A stretch of DNA of 64,000 nucleotides from Streptomyces rishiriensis. Lineage in GTDB: Bacteria; Actinomycetota; Actinomycetes; Streptomycetales; Streptomycetaceae. The first letter of the stretch is position 1. Each line of letters starts with the position of its first letter. The position numbers and the translations under genes are program-made. Location of the stretch: positions 5,332,001 to 5,396,000 of the forward strand of contig NZ_JAUSWV010000002.1 of NCBI RefSeq assembly GCF_030815485.1, read 5' to 3'. This document shows, one piece after another, positions 17,046 to 26,758 of the stretch. The notes under the pieces were generated by a model that did no database searches, was not told the DNA's origin, and saw only the letters and a program-made list of their open reading frames with translations.

Positions 17046-18011
17046 GTGTTCGCTGCAGAACGTCGCCAATTGATCCTCGAAATGGTGCGAGCGAACGGGG
17101 CCGTGTCGCTCCGTGAACTCGCCCGCGTCGTCCAGACCTCCGAAGTGACCGTACGGCGGGACGTGCGCGCACTGGAGGCAGAAGGACTCCTCGACCGCCG
17201 GCACGGCGGTGCGGTATTGCCGGGCGGGTTCACGCGAGAATCCGGCTTTCCGCAGAAATCCCATCTCGCGACCGCCGAAAAGACCGCCATCGCGGACCTC
17301 GCCGCCAACTTCGTCGAAGAGGGCGAAGCCATCGTGGTCGGGGCGGGCACCACCACACAGGAGCTGGCCCGCCGGCTCGCCCGGGTGCCCGGTCTGACCG
17401 TCGTCACCAACTCCCTGCTCGTCGCCCAGGCGTTGGCCCATGCCAACCGGGTCGAGGTCGTGATGACCGGCGGCACCCTGCGCGGCTCCAACTACGCCCT
17501 CGTGGGGAGCGGCGCCGAGCAGTCCCTCCAGGGACTCAGGGTGTCGCGGGCCTTCATCTCCGGGAGCGGACTGACCGCGGAGCGCGGGCTGTCCACGTCC
17601 AACATGCTGTCGGCGTCCGTGGACCGGGCGCTGGTGCAGGCGGCCGCCGAGGTCGTCGTCCTCGCCGATCACACCAAGCTCGGCACGGACACGATGTTCC
17701 AGACCGTGCCGACGGACGTCATCACCCGGCTGGTGACCGACGAGCCGCCCGCGCACGACGACCGTGCGGGCACCGAGCTCCAGGCTCTGGCGGATCAGGG
17801 GGTGCAGATCGCCGTGGCCGGGGCGTCGGGGAGCCCGGGGGGTGATGCGGTCCCGGCGCGCCATCAGCAGCAGCGTCGGGACGTGCCGCTGCCGGCACCG
17901 CGCCGGGGGCAGGTGCCGGGCGCTGCCGCGGGATTGCGGGCGGCTTCGATGATGGGCGAGCAGTCCGCCGGCGCGGAGCGTGCGCGGGTCGCGGATCTGC
18001 GTCGTCGTTGA
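17046..18011 (+). CDS. DeoR-family transcriptional regulator
   Basis: 321 residues from GTG 17046. The N-terminal DeoR helix-turn-helix (ERRQLILEMVRANGAVSLRELARVVQTSEVTVRRDVRALEAEGLLDRRHGGA) carries the family signature. It is followed by the DeoRC sugar-phosphate sensor domain (GAGTTTQELARRL, VVTNSLLVAQAL, MTGGTLRGSNYALVG, FISGSGLTAERGLS). Residues after about 245 are a Pro/Arg/Gly-rich tail with no homology I recognise. The gene stands alone between lpdA and convergent accA2. It is a conceivable regulator of the deoC/punA palindromes 3-9 kb away, but DeoR proteins usually bind other motifs and I see no copy near its own promoter. Confidence 0.9.
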   Translation: MFAAERRQLILEMVRANGAVSLRELARVVQTSEVTVRRDVRALEAEGLLDRRHGGAVLPGGFTRESGFPQKSHLATAEKTAIADLAANFVEEGEAIVVGAGTTTQELARRLARVPGLTVVTNSLLVAQALAHANRVEVVMTGGTLRGSNYALVGSGAEQSLQGLRVSRAFISGSGLTAERGLSTSNMLSASVDRALVQAAAEVVVLADHTKLGTDTMFQTVPTDVITRLVTDEPPAHDDRAGTELQALADQGVQIAVAGASGSPGGDAVPARHQQQRRDVPLPAPRRGQVPGAAAGLRAASMMGEQSAGAERARVADLRRR

Positions 18012-18187
18012 CCTCGGGCGCGTCGTCGGTGCCGGGTGACCGGGGGTCCCGCCCCCGGACCCCCGTTCGGCCCTGAACTGACCTCGCCCTCGGACTCCCG
18101 GAGAGGGGGCGCCCGGACGGGCCGGGTGGCGCGGGCGGGTCGGATGGTTCCGGCGCACCCGCAGGCCGGCAGAGGCTCTGAACGCGG

Positions 18188-18214
18188 CGAGGCGCCCGGG
18201 GGCCGGGCGCCTCG
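18188..18214. terminator. Bidirectional hairpin between deoR-type gene and accA2
   Basis: Perfect 12-bp stem (18188-18199 with 18203-18214, arms CGAGGCGCCCGG and CCGGGCGCCTCG) with a GGG loop, located between convergent genes. The other 190 bases of this gap hold GC-rich sequence without a gene. Confidence 0.75.
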
Positions 18215-18233
18215 ACACGGGTGACTGCCGGGG

Positions 18234-20006
<1,773 letters not shown>

Positions 20007-20370
20007 GATTGAGGCTCCCTCCTTGAAACAAGCCGAGTTTAGGGACTGCCGACACGCCTCATCGACCCGTCCCCAAAGGTGAGCTTGCCCACACGGAGCG
20101 TGATGCCAGGCTCACTCGACCGCGAAATCCCTTGTAGTACCGCCGTACGCAGCACTGCTCCGCCAAACCCTAGCCCTCTGATGTGGCCAAGGTCTCTGTG
20201 AGCACGTGCTGCGGCACACTCCGTTTCTTTGTGGAGTCCCTACGAATGGCCCAATGATTCTTTGCCGCGCGCAGAACCCTTGTCCCGGGGTTTACCCGTT
20301 AGTAGCGTTCAGGATGTTCCGAACGTACTTCAGGTAACCGCATCCTTGCTCGGGGCGGGGTCGAAAGTGG
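20007..20370. other. Upstream region of accA2 and divergent membrane gene
   Basis: 364 bases without a gene, less GC-rich than the surroundings, so probably holding promoters for both neighbours. Near 20308-20327 the sequence has CGTTC and GAACG arms separated by ten bases. The ribosome site of accA2 (GGAGGGAG on the minus strand) is at about 20014-20025. I see no larger conserved element. Confidence 0.5.
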
Positions 20371-20874
20371 GTGGGACCGGTGGTGCGCAGACCGGTGGCG
20401 TGGATCGTGGCGGTCGTGCTCTTCGCGGAGGCGCTCGGGGTCGCCGCGCTGAACTGGTTCATGGGCGTCGTGGTGGACCGGCAGGACATGTCCCTGGCCG
20501 GAATGGACCCGGACGTCATGTCGACGTCCTCGAAGGTCGGGGGGATCCTCTTCGGCCTCTACTTCGGCCTGTGCGCCGTGGTGGCCCTGCTGGTGGCGCT
20601 GCGCGACCGCGCGCCCGCCGGGTTCGGCCGGGTGCTGCTGATCAGCGCCGCGGTCGTGCACGGCCTGCTGGGCGCCTTCGCGTGGGGTCTGCTGGGCTGG
20701 ACGCAGTTCGTGTTCATGGTGGTCGTCCTCGCCCTGATCGTGCTGCTCCTGATGACCTACGACGCCAAGGAGCGGCCTGTCGCCGGGCAGCCGCAGGACG
20801 GCAAGGGCGCCGGCGGCGGGCCGCCGCTCGCGCCGGCGCCGGTCACGCCTCCGACGGCGCCCACAACTCCGTGA
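20371..20874 (+). CDS. Small multi-pass membrane protein
   Basis: 167 residues from GTG 20371 with four predicted helices: about 8-30, 57-75, 86-104 and 110-128. A Gly/Pro/Ala-rich cytoplasmic tail of about 35 residues follows. There is no recognised domain. Proteins of this type are conserved between accA2 and maf in streptomycetes, as far as I recall. Its 3' end overlaps the convergent maf gene by 32 bases, so the two transcripts are antisense there. Confidence 0.75.
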   Translation: MGPVVRRPVAWIVAVVLFAEALGVAALNWFMGVVVDRQDMSLAGMDPDVMSTSSKVGGILFGLYFGLCAVVALLVALRDRAPAGFGRVLLISAAVVHGLLGAFAWGLLGWTQFVFMVVVLALIVLLLMTYDAKERPVAGQPQDGKGAGGGPPLAPAPVTPPTAPTTP

Positions 20875-21448
20875 TCCCTACGCCCAGGTGCGCCAGCAGC
20901 CGGCGCACCAGGGGCAGGCTGATGCCGATGACGTTGCCGTGGTCGCCGTCGATGCCCTCGATGAACGGGGCGGAGCGGCCGTCGAGGGTGAACGCCCCGG
21001 CGACGTGGAGGGGTTCGCCCGAGGCGACGTACGCCGCGATCTCCTCGTCGGTCGGCTCGCCGAAGCGCACGACGGTGGAGGCGGTCGCGGAGGTGTAGCG
21101 CCCGCTGACGGTGTCGTAGACGCAGTGGCCGGTCTGGAGCGTCCCGGCCCGGCCGCGCATCGCCTTCCAGCGCGCGGTGGCCTCCGCGGCGTCCGCGGGC
21201 TTGCCCAGCGCCTCGCCGTCCAGGTCCAGCACCGAGTCGCAGCCGATCACCAGCGCGCCCTTGACCTCGGGCTTCGCGGCCACCACGGAGGCCTTCGCCT
21301 CGGCGAGCGCGAGCGCCAGGTCGGCCGGGGTGGGGGCGGTGACGGCGTCCTCGTCGACCCCGCTCACGATCACCTCGGGGGCGAGACCGGCCTGTCGCAG
21401 CAGGTTCAGCCGGGCGGGGGACTGGGAGGCGAGGACGAGTCGGCGCAT
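20843..21448 (-). CDS. maf: Maf-type nucleotide pyrophosphatase
   Basis: 201 residues. Maf proteins hydrolyse non-canonical or pyrimidine nucleoside triphosphates and are linked to septum and division control. The N-terminal SQSPARLNLLRQAGL motif, GVDEDAV, the catalytic CDSVLDLDGEALGKP and EPLHVAGAFTLDG are all present. ATG 21448 is the start. It lies just after mmpB on the same strand (27-base gap), and in the order mmpB-maf the two could be cotranscribed. Confidence 0.92.
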   Translation of the reverse strand: MRRLVLASQSPARLNLLRQAGLAPEVIVSGVDEDAVTAPTPADLALALAEAKASVVAAKPEVKGALVIGCDSVLDLDGEALGKPADAAEATARWKAMRGRAGTLQTGHCVYDTVSGRYTSATASTVVRFGEPTDEEIAAYVASGEPLHVAGAFTLDGRSAPFIEGIDGDHGNVIGISLPLVRRLLAHLGVGITELWAPSEA

Positions 21449-21474
21449 GCGATCAGCCTAGCGGCGTGGCGTGG

Positions 21475-21603
21475 CTACCCGAGCCCCAGCACGAGCATCG
21501 CCACCACCATGGCCAACGCCAGGAAGAGGCCGAGTCTCCGCAGGGTCTCCTGCATCTCGCGGAGTTCCTCGGGGGGCTCGTTCTCGGGGTCGGACCACAG
21601 CAT
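21475..21603 (-). CDS. mmpB: 42-residue single-pass membrane protein, MmpB-like
   Basis: A short frame of 42 residues (ATG 21603, TAG 21475). It has an acidic amphipathic N-terminal half (WSDPENEPPEELREMQETL) and one membrane helix (about 26-42, rich in Leu, Val, Met, Ala). From memory, Streptomyces genomes carry a conserved 42-residue 'morphogenic membrane protein MmpB' at this place, between maf and the carboxylase epsilon subunit. Size, topology and neighbours fit. The name is from memory and not checked. Confidence 0.65.
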   Translation of the reverse strand: MLWSDPENEPPEELREMQETLRRLGLFLALAMVVAMLVLGLG

Positions 21604-21661
21604 GTCACCAGCGTGCGGCACGCCGGGTTGACTGCGCCTGAGTACCCGTACTCACGTTGTG

Positions 21662-21709
21662 GGCCCGCAGCCGTTCACCGGATGTCCGGGTGTTCGTCGG
21701 CTGCGGGCC
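21662..21709 (-). terminator. Distal hairpin downstream of accE
   Basis: GGCCCGCAGCCG at 21662-21673 pairs with CGGCTGCGGGCC at 21698-21709, a perfect 12-bp stem with a 24-base loop. A second hairpin lies closer to accE. Confidence 0.6.
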
Positions 21710-21728
21710 GGTGGGGCCGATCACTCCC

Positions 21729-21760
21729 GCGCGGGGCCGTGCGTCGCTACGGCCCCGCGC
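21729..21760 (-). terminator. Proximal hairpin downstream of accE
   Basis: GCGCGGGGCCGT at 21729-21740 pairs with ACGGCCCCGCGC at 21749-21760 with an eight-base loop, 25 bases after the accE stop. Together with the hairpin at 21662-21709 it makes a tandem terminator for the pccB-accE operon. Confidence 0.7.
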
Positions 21761-21784
21761 CCCCGAAAAGCGGGTCGGCTGCCC

Positions 21785-21994
21785 CTAGGACGGCCAGTAG
21801 GTGCGGGTCCAGGAGGCCTGGCCGGGCTGCGGCAGGCGCTGTCCCGCGATGCGGGCGGGGTCGGACCACGCGTCCCTGGCGCCTTCCGCGCCGGACGGTG
21901 TGGCCGCTGCCGCCGCGGCGCGGGCCCGGACCACCGCCAGGGCGGCGGCGAGCTCCTCGGGGGTCGGGTTGCCCCGTACGACCTTGATCGTCAC
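21785..21994 (-). CDS. accE: Acyl-CoA carboxylase epsilon subunit
   Basis: 69-residue epsilon subunit that binds and activates actinobacterial acyl-CoA carboxylase beta subunits. The conserved start MTIKVVRGNPTPEELAAALAVV is clear. A variable Ala/Gly-rich middle follows, then the typical C-terminal W-S-D-P and SWTRTYWPS segments. It starts 9 bases after the pccB stop, so the two are cotranscribed. Confidence 0.92.
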   Translation of the reverse strand: MTIKVVRGNPTPEELAAALAVVRARAAAAAATPSGAEGARDAWSDPARIAGQRLPQPGQASWTRTYWPS

Positions 21995-22003
21995 AGCGGC
22001 TCC

Positions 22004-23617
22004 TTAGAGGGGGATGTTGCCGTGCTTCTTCGGAGGGAGGGATTCCCGCTTGGTGCGCAGCTGACGCAGGCCGCGCACGATGTGCCGACGGGTGTCGGAC
22101 GGCATGATCACCGAGTCGACGTAGCCGCGTTCGGCCGCGACGTAGGGGTTGAGGAGGGCATCCTCGTACTCCCGGATCAGCCGGGCGCGCACCGTCTCCA
22201 GATCCTCACCGCTCGCCGCCGCCTCCGCCAGGGTGCGGCGGTGCAGGATGTTGACCGCGCCCTGGGCGCCCATCACGGCGATCTGGGCGGTCGGCCAGGC
22301 CAGGTTGAGGTCCGCGCCCAGGTGCTTGGAGCCCATGACGTCGTAGGCGCCGCCGAAGGCCTTGCGGGTGATGACGGTGATCAGCGGGACGGTGGCCTCG
22401 GCGTAGGCGTAGATCAGCTTGGCGCCGCGGCGGATGATGCCGTCGTGCTCCTGGTCGACGCCGGGCAGGAAGCCGGGCACGTCCACGAACGTGATGACCG
22501 GGATGTTGAAGGCGTCGCAGGTGCGGACGAAGCGGGCTGCCTTCTCCGAGGCCGTGATGTCCAGACACCCGGCGAACTGCATCGGCTGGTTGGCGACGAT
22601 GCCGACCGGGTGGCCCTCGACGCGGCCGTAGCCGGTGAGGATGTTGGGCGCGAAGAGCGCCTGCGTCTCGAAGAACTCGGCGTCGTCCAGCACGTGTTCG
22701 ATCACCGTGTGCATGTCGTACGGCTGGTTGGCGCTGTCCGGGACGATGGAGTCCAGCTCCAGGTCCTCCTCGGTGACGGACAGGTCCGCCTCCTCCGGGA
22801 ACACCGGAGCCTCGGAGAGGTTGTTGGACGGCAGGTACGACAGCAGCTGCTTGACGTACTCGATGGCGTCCTTCTCGTCGCCGGCCATGTGGTGCGCCAC
22901 GCCCGACACCGCGTTGTGGGTGCGCGCGCCGCCCAGCTCCTCGAAGCCGACGTCCTCGCCGGTGACCGTCTTGATGACGTCCGGACCGGTGATGAACATG
23001 TGCGAGGTCTGGTCCACCATCACCGTGAAGTCGGTGATCGCGGGCGAGTACACCGCGCCGCCCGCGCACGGGCCCACGACCAGGCTGATCTGCGGGATCA
23101 CCCCGGACGCGTGCGTGTTGCGGCGGAAGATCTCGCCGTACGCGCCCAGGGACGCGACGCCCTCCTGGATGCGGGCGCCGCCGGAGTCGTTGATGCCGAT
23201 GACCGGGCAGCCGGTCTTCAGCGCGAAGTCCATCACCTTGACGATCTTCTGGCCGTAGACCTCGCCGAGCGCGCCGCCGAAGACCGTGAAGTCCTGGGAG
23301 AAGACGGCGACCGGACGGCCGTCGACCGTGCCGTACCCGGTGACGACGCCGTCTCCGTACGGACGGTTGCTCTCCAGGCCGAAGTTGGTGGAACGGTGCC
23401 GGGCGAACTCGTCCAACTCGACGAACGAGCCCTCGTCGAGGAGCAGCTCGATCCGCTCACGGGCCGTCAACTTGCCCTTGGCGTGCTGCTTCTCGACGGC
23501 ACGCGCCGAACCGGCGTGCGTCGCTTCCTCGATGCGCCGCTGGAGATCCGCGAGCTTGCCCGCGGTCGTGTGGATGTCGATCCCTGGGATCTCGTGGCGC
23601 TCTTCCGGCTCGGACAT
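22004..23617 (-). CDS. pccB: Propionyl/acyl-CoA carboxylase beta subunit (carboxyltransferase)
   Basis: 537-residue carboxyltransferase. The two oxyanion-hole regions are visible (NDSGGARIQEGVASL near 143-157 and AFGGAYDVMGSKHLGADL near 420-438). The residue that sets substrate preference in Streptomyces beta subunits (Asp422 of PccB, Ile in AccB) aligns with Asp426 in GGAYDVMG, which points to propionyl-CoA rather than acetyl-CoA. It works with AccA2 (18234-20006) and AccE to make methylmalonyl-CoA. ATG 23617 is preceded by a GGGAGCC tract. The biotin ligase gene is divergent, so biotin attachment and carboxylase genes sit back to back. Confidence 0.95.
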   Translation of the reverse strand: MSEPEERHEIPGIDIHTTAGKLADLQRRIEEATHAGSARAVEKQHAKGKLTARERIELLLDEGSFVELDEFARHRSTNFGLESNRPYGDGVVTGYGTVDGRPVAVFSQDFTVFGGALGEVYGQKIVKVMDFALKTGCPVIGINDSGGARIQEGVASLGAYGEIFRRNTHASGVIPQISLVVGPCAGGAVYSPAITDFTVMVDQTSHMFITGPDVIKTVTGEDVGFEELGGARTHNAVSGVAHHMAGDEKDAIEYVKQLLSYLPSNNLSEAPVFPEEADLSVTEEDLELDSIVPDSANQPYDMHTVIEHVLDDAEFFETQALFAPNILTGYGRVEGHPVGIVANQPMQFAGCLDITASEKAARFVRTCDAFNIPVITFVDVPGFLPGVDQEHDGIIRRGAKLIYAYAEATVPLITVITRKAFGGAYDVMGSKHLGADLNLAWPTAQIAVMGAQGAVNILHRRTLAEAAASGEDLETVRARLIREYEDALLNPYVAAERGYVDSVIMPSDTRRHIVRGLRQLRTKRESLPPKKHGNIPL

Positions 23618-23727
23618 CGGGATGTGGCTCCCTGCCTGCTCAAAAGGGGGGACGGTTACTCATCCGTAGAGTAGTGCTGGCCCTGGGGATCGGCAGTGCG
23701 GCATTCAACACACCTAGGGTGGCTTGC

Positions 23728-24594
23728 ATGACACCGCGAGATGCAGCAGACGACGGCGCCAGCCGGTGGTCCGATCTGGACCGTCCGCCCCTCAACGCCC
23801 CGGCGCTGCGCCGGGCGCTGGTACGCGAGGGCGGGCTGTGGTCGCAGGTGGAGGTGGTGCAGAGCACCGGTTCCACCAACTCCGACCTGGTCGACGCGGC
23901 GGGCGCAGGCACGGTGCGCGAGGGCGCGGTCCTCCTCGCCGAGGAGCAGACCTCGGGGCGCGGCCGGCTGGACCGCCGGTGGACCGCGCCCCCGCGTTCC
24001 GGGCTGTTCTTCTCCGTGCTGCTCACCCCGAGCGAGGTGCCGGTGGCCCGCTGGGGCTGGTTGCCGTTGCTCACCGGGGTGGCCGTGGCGACGGGACTGT
24101 CCCGGGCGGCGGGCGTCGACACGGCACTCAAGTGGCCCAACGACCTCCTGGTGACCGTCGGGGGAGAGGAACGCAAGGCGGGCGGCATCCTCGCGGAGCG
24201 GGCCGGACAGGAGTCGGTGGTCGTCGGGGTCGGCCTCAACGTCACCCTGCGGGCGGACGAGCTGCCGGTGCCCCAGGCGGGATCGCTGGCCCTCGCCGGC
24301 GCGCTCGTCACGGACCGGGACCCGCTGCTGAGGGGTGTCCTGCGCGCGCTGGAGGAGTGGTACGGGCGCTGGCGGGCGGCCGGCGGAGACCCGGCGGCGA
24401 GCGGTCTCCAGGAGACGTACGCGGCCGGGTGCGCGACGCTGGGACGAACGGTACGGGCCGAGCTGCCGGGGGACCGGTCGATCGTCGGCGAGGCGGTCGC
24501 GGTCGACGGGGACGGACGGCTTGTGATCGCCACGAAGGAAGGGGTACAGGAGCCGGTGGGCGCGGGGGACATCGTGCATCTGAGGCCGGCGTGA
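23728..24594 (+). CDS. birA: Biotin-[acetyl-CoA-carboxylase] ligase
   Basis: 288 residues. It attaches biotin to the BCCP domain of acyl-CoA carboxylases. The biotin/lipoyl transferase core shows STGSTNSDLV, the biotin/ATP loop EEQTSGRGRLDRRWTAP, the catalytic KWPNDLLV and GGILAER, and VGVGLNV. The C-terminal SH3-like domain (VRAELPGDRSIVGEAVAVDGDGRLVI) is present. There is no N-terminal helix-turn-helix, so this is the non-repressor class. ATG 23728 is preferred over the upstream frame at 23674. Confidence 0.93.
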   Translation: MTPRDAADDGASRWSDLDRPPLNAPALRRALVREGGLWSQVEVVQSTGSTNSDLVDAAGAGTVREGAVLLAEEQTSGRGRLDRRWTAPPRSGLFFSVLLTPSEVPVARWGWLPLLTGVAVATGLSRAAGVDTALKWPNDLLVTVGGEERKAGGILAERAGQESVVVGVGLNVTLRADELPVPQAGSLALAGALVTDRDPLLRGVLRALEEWYGRWRAAGGDPAASGLQETYAAGCATLGRTVRAELPGDRSIVGEAVAVDGDGRLVIATKEGVQEPVGAGDIVHLRPA

Positions 24595-24709
24595 CCCGGA
24601 TGCCGGGCGGCGTCAGCCCGCCGAACCGGACGGAGTGAGCTGGCGCACACCTGCCGTAGAGTTGAGGCCGGTCGATACCTGACCGCGGAAGATCGGAAGG
24701 GCAGCAGGC

Positions 24710-25861
24710 GTGACCGTCGACGACACGGGCTCCGGCGCGGGCGCGGACGGCCGGGGAAACCTGCCGGCCGCGGAACCCGGTGAGCCGGGCGACCCCGGTG
24801 AGGACCCGCATCCTCTCGCCCTGCGCCTCGAACAGCTCATCCTCGGCGCCGAGCGGCGTTACACCCCGTTCCAGGCCGCCCGCAGCGCCGGTGTCTCCAT
24901 GGAGCTGGCGTCGCGCTTCTGGCGGGCCATGGGCTTCGCCGACATCGGGCAGGCCAGGGCGCTCACCGAGGCCGACGTCCTCGCCCTGCGGCGGCTGGCC
25001 GGTCTCGTGGAGGCGGGGCTGCTGAGCGAGGCGATGGCCGTGCAGGTGGCGCGGTCCACGGGGCAGACCACCGCCCGTCTGGCGGAGTGGCAGATCGACT
25101 CCTTCCTGGAGGGGCTGACCGAGCCGCCCGAGCCGGGGATGACCCGTACCGAGGTCACGTATCCCATCGTCGAGCTGCTGCTGCCCGAACTGGAGGAGTT
25201 CCTCGTCTACGTCTGGCGCCGGCAGCTCGCCGCCTCGGCGGGCCGGGTCGTACAGGCAGCCGACGACGAGGAGATGGTCGACCGGCGGCTGGCCGTCGCC
25301 TTCGCGGACCTCGTCGGCTTCACGCGGCTGACCCGGCGGATGGAGGAGGAGGAGCTCGGCGAACTCGTCGAGGCCTTCGAGACGACCGCCGCCGACCTGG
25401 TCGCCGCGCGCGGCGGACGGCTGATCAAGACGCTCGGCGACGAGGTGCTGTACGCGGCCGACGACGCGGGCATCGCCGCCGACATCGCGCTGCTGCTCGT
25501 CGAGACGATGAGCAACGACGAGACGATGCCCGAACTCCGCGTCGGCATGGCCTTCGGCACGGTCACCACCCGGATGGGCGATGTCTTCGGCACGACGGTC
25601 AACCTGGCGTCCCGGCTGACGTCGATAGCTCCCCGGGACGCCGTCCTCGTCGACAGCGCCTTCGCCGAGGAGCTGATCCGCACCGGCGACGCCCCGGCTT
25701 CGGAGGCCGAGGCGGCGGAGGAGGCGGCCGCCGCCGAGAAGGAGGGCGAGGCGCCGCCGAAGTACCGCTTCGCGCTCCAGCCGATGTGGCAGCGGCCGGT
25801 GCGCGGTCTCGGCGTGGTCGAGCCCTGGCTGCTGACCCGGCGCAACGACGTCGAAGGCTAG
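24710..25861 (+). CDS. cya: Class III adenylate cyclase
   Basis: 383 residues from GTG 24710. The C-terminal half is a class III cyclase domain (about 190-350): VAFADLVGFTRLT with the first metal Asp, KTLGDEVLYAADD with the second Asp and substrate Lys, and TRMGDVFGTTVNLASRLTSIAP. The N-terminal part (about 40-185) is helical with an adenylate-cyclase regulatory segment (RRYTPFQAARSAGVS, TEADVLALRRLAGLVEAGLL). The order matches the S. coelicolor cya gene, where cAMP is needed for germination. The stop shares a CTAG tetranucleotide with the convergent next gene. Confidence 0.9.
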   Translation: MTVDDTGSGAGADGRGNLPAAEPGEPGDPGEDPHPLALRLEQLILGAERRYTPFQAARSAGVSMELASRFWRAMGFADIGQARALTEADVLALRRLAGLVEAGLLSEAMAVQVARSTGQTTARLAEWQIDSFLEGLTEPPEPGMTRTEVTYPIVELLLPELEEFLVYVWRRQLAASAGRVVQAADDEEMVDRRLAVAFADLVGFTRLTRRMEEEELGELVEAFETTAADLVAARGGRLIKTLGDEVLYAADDAGIAADIALLLVETMSNDETMPELRVGMAFGTVTTRMGDVFGTTVNLASRLTSIAPRDAVLVDSAFAEELIRTGDAPASEAEAAEEAAAAEKEGEAPPKYRFALQPMWQRPVRGLGVVEPWLLTRRNDVEG

Positions 25862-26538
25862 AGCCTCGGCACGGCGGCGCCCAGCGGATCCACGCACAGG
25901 CCGATGACGGGAACGCAGACGCCCGGCTGACGTGGATCGCCGGGCTGCTGCGGCTGGGGCGTCGGCGCGGTTGTGGCCGGGGCGGGTGCCGGTGTTCTCG
26001 GGGGCGAAGTGGGCCGCGGCGCGGCGGGCCCTTCCGGCGCTCCGGACGCGGGGGCGCGGGGCGCGGGCGCGGCCGGGGTGTAGGTGGCGCCCGGGGTGAG
26101 GGCGACGGACGTCGGCGCCCCGGGGACGCCCGGGACCAGGCTTGCCCGGGGCGCCGGGGCGGTGCTCGCTCCGCCCATCGCGCTCGGCGCGGTCGGTGAG
26201 GGCGCGACGGTGACGGCCGGGCCGGCCGGGCGGTCGGTGTCGGCGCCGCTGCCCACGTCGGTGTCGTCGGTGCCCGCGACGGGTTCCGGGCGGGGTTCGG
26301 CCTCCGCGGTGCCGAGGCCACCGACGCCCCCTTGGTCGGGGGTCAGCCGGACGAGGCTCAGCACCCCGGCGGCCAGTGCGAGGCCGCCGGCGGCGAACAG
26401 CACCTTGCGGGGGCGGGGACGGCGGTGTCGGCCCCGGGGGCGGTGGGCCCACGGCCCGGCGTCCTCCACGAGCTCCCCCCCGTCCTGCGGAGCCGTCTCG
26501 TACTGCCCGGTCCACGTGCTCACCGGCGTGCTCGTCAT
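25858..26538 (-). CDS. Membrane-anchored Pro/Thr-rich protein
   Basis: 226 residues from ATG 26538. A basic cytoplasmic N-terminus (HRPRGRHRRPRPRK) precedes one membrane helix (about 46-63). A long extracytoplasmic region rich in Pro, Ala and Thr follows, then a short C-terminal segment with two Cys (PGVCVPVIGLCVDPLG), which could form a disulfide knob. Conserved 'VCVPVIGLCVDP'-like ends are the only ordered part. The function is unknown. The stop overlaps the cya stop by three bases on opposite strands. Confidence 0.75.
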   Translation of the reverse strand: MTSTPVSTWTGQYETAPQDGGELVEDAGPWAHRPRGRHRRPRPRKVLFAAGGLALAAGVLSLVRLTPDQGGVGGLGTAEAEPRPEPVAGTDDTDVGSGADTDRPAGPAVTVAPSPTAPSAMGGASTAPAPRASLVPGVPGAPTSVALTPGATYTPAAPAPRAPASGAPEGPAAPRPTSPPRTPAPAPATTAPTPQPQQPGDPRQPGVCVPVIGLCVDPLGAAVPRL

Positions 26539-26727
26539 CGCGTTCCTCCCCGATGCGGTCGCGCCCCCGATGCGCCGGGGCGGACGCACGTTATGCGCTC
26601 CTGTGGGCGGTGCGGACCGAGTTGGGCGGCATGTCACCCGAACGGGTCGGCGGGGCGGACATGCGGGGTGCGGGGACCGGCCGCCCTTTCGTCTCCCGGC
26701 CCCGGCTGGGATGATCGGACGAGCGGT

Positions 26728-26743
26728 GTTAACCCGCGTTAAC
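26728..26743. promoter_or_regulatory. GTTAA-N6-TTAAC palindrome (AccR-type box)
   Basis: GTTAACCCGCGTTAAC is a perfect match to the 16-nucleotide GTTAA-N6-TTAAC motif reported for the TetR-family regulator AccR, which controls short-chain acyl-CoA genes in Streptomyces avermitilis. It ends one base before the GGAGGG ribosome site of the enoyl-CoA hydratase gene, so bound repressor would block its start. Confidence 0.75.
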
Positions 26744-26758
26744 CGGAGGGTGTCTGTC

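Noticed and set aside
17750..18011. Frameshift suspicion in the DeoR C-terminus
   Set aside because: The tail is poorly conserved in composition, but no second frame carries recognisable DeoR sequence, so it is treated as a natural variable tail.
23641..23670. Possible AccR box upstream of pccB
   Set aside because: GTTAC-TCATCC-GTAGA keeps only the left arm; the right arm does not match TTAAC, so I could not support it by eye.
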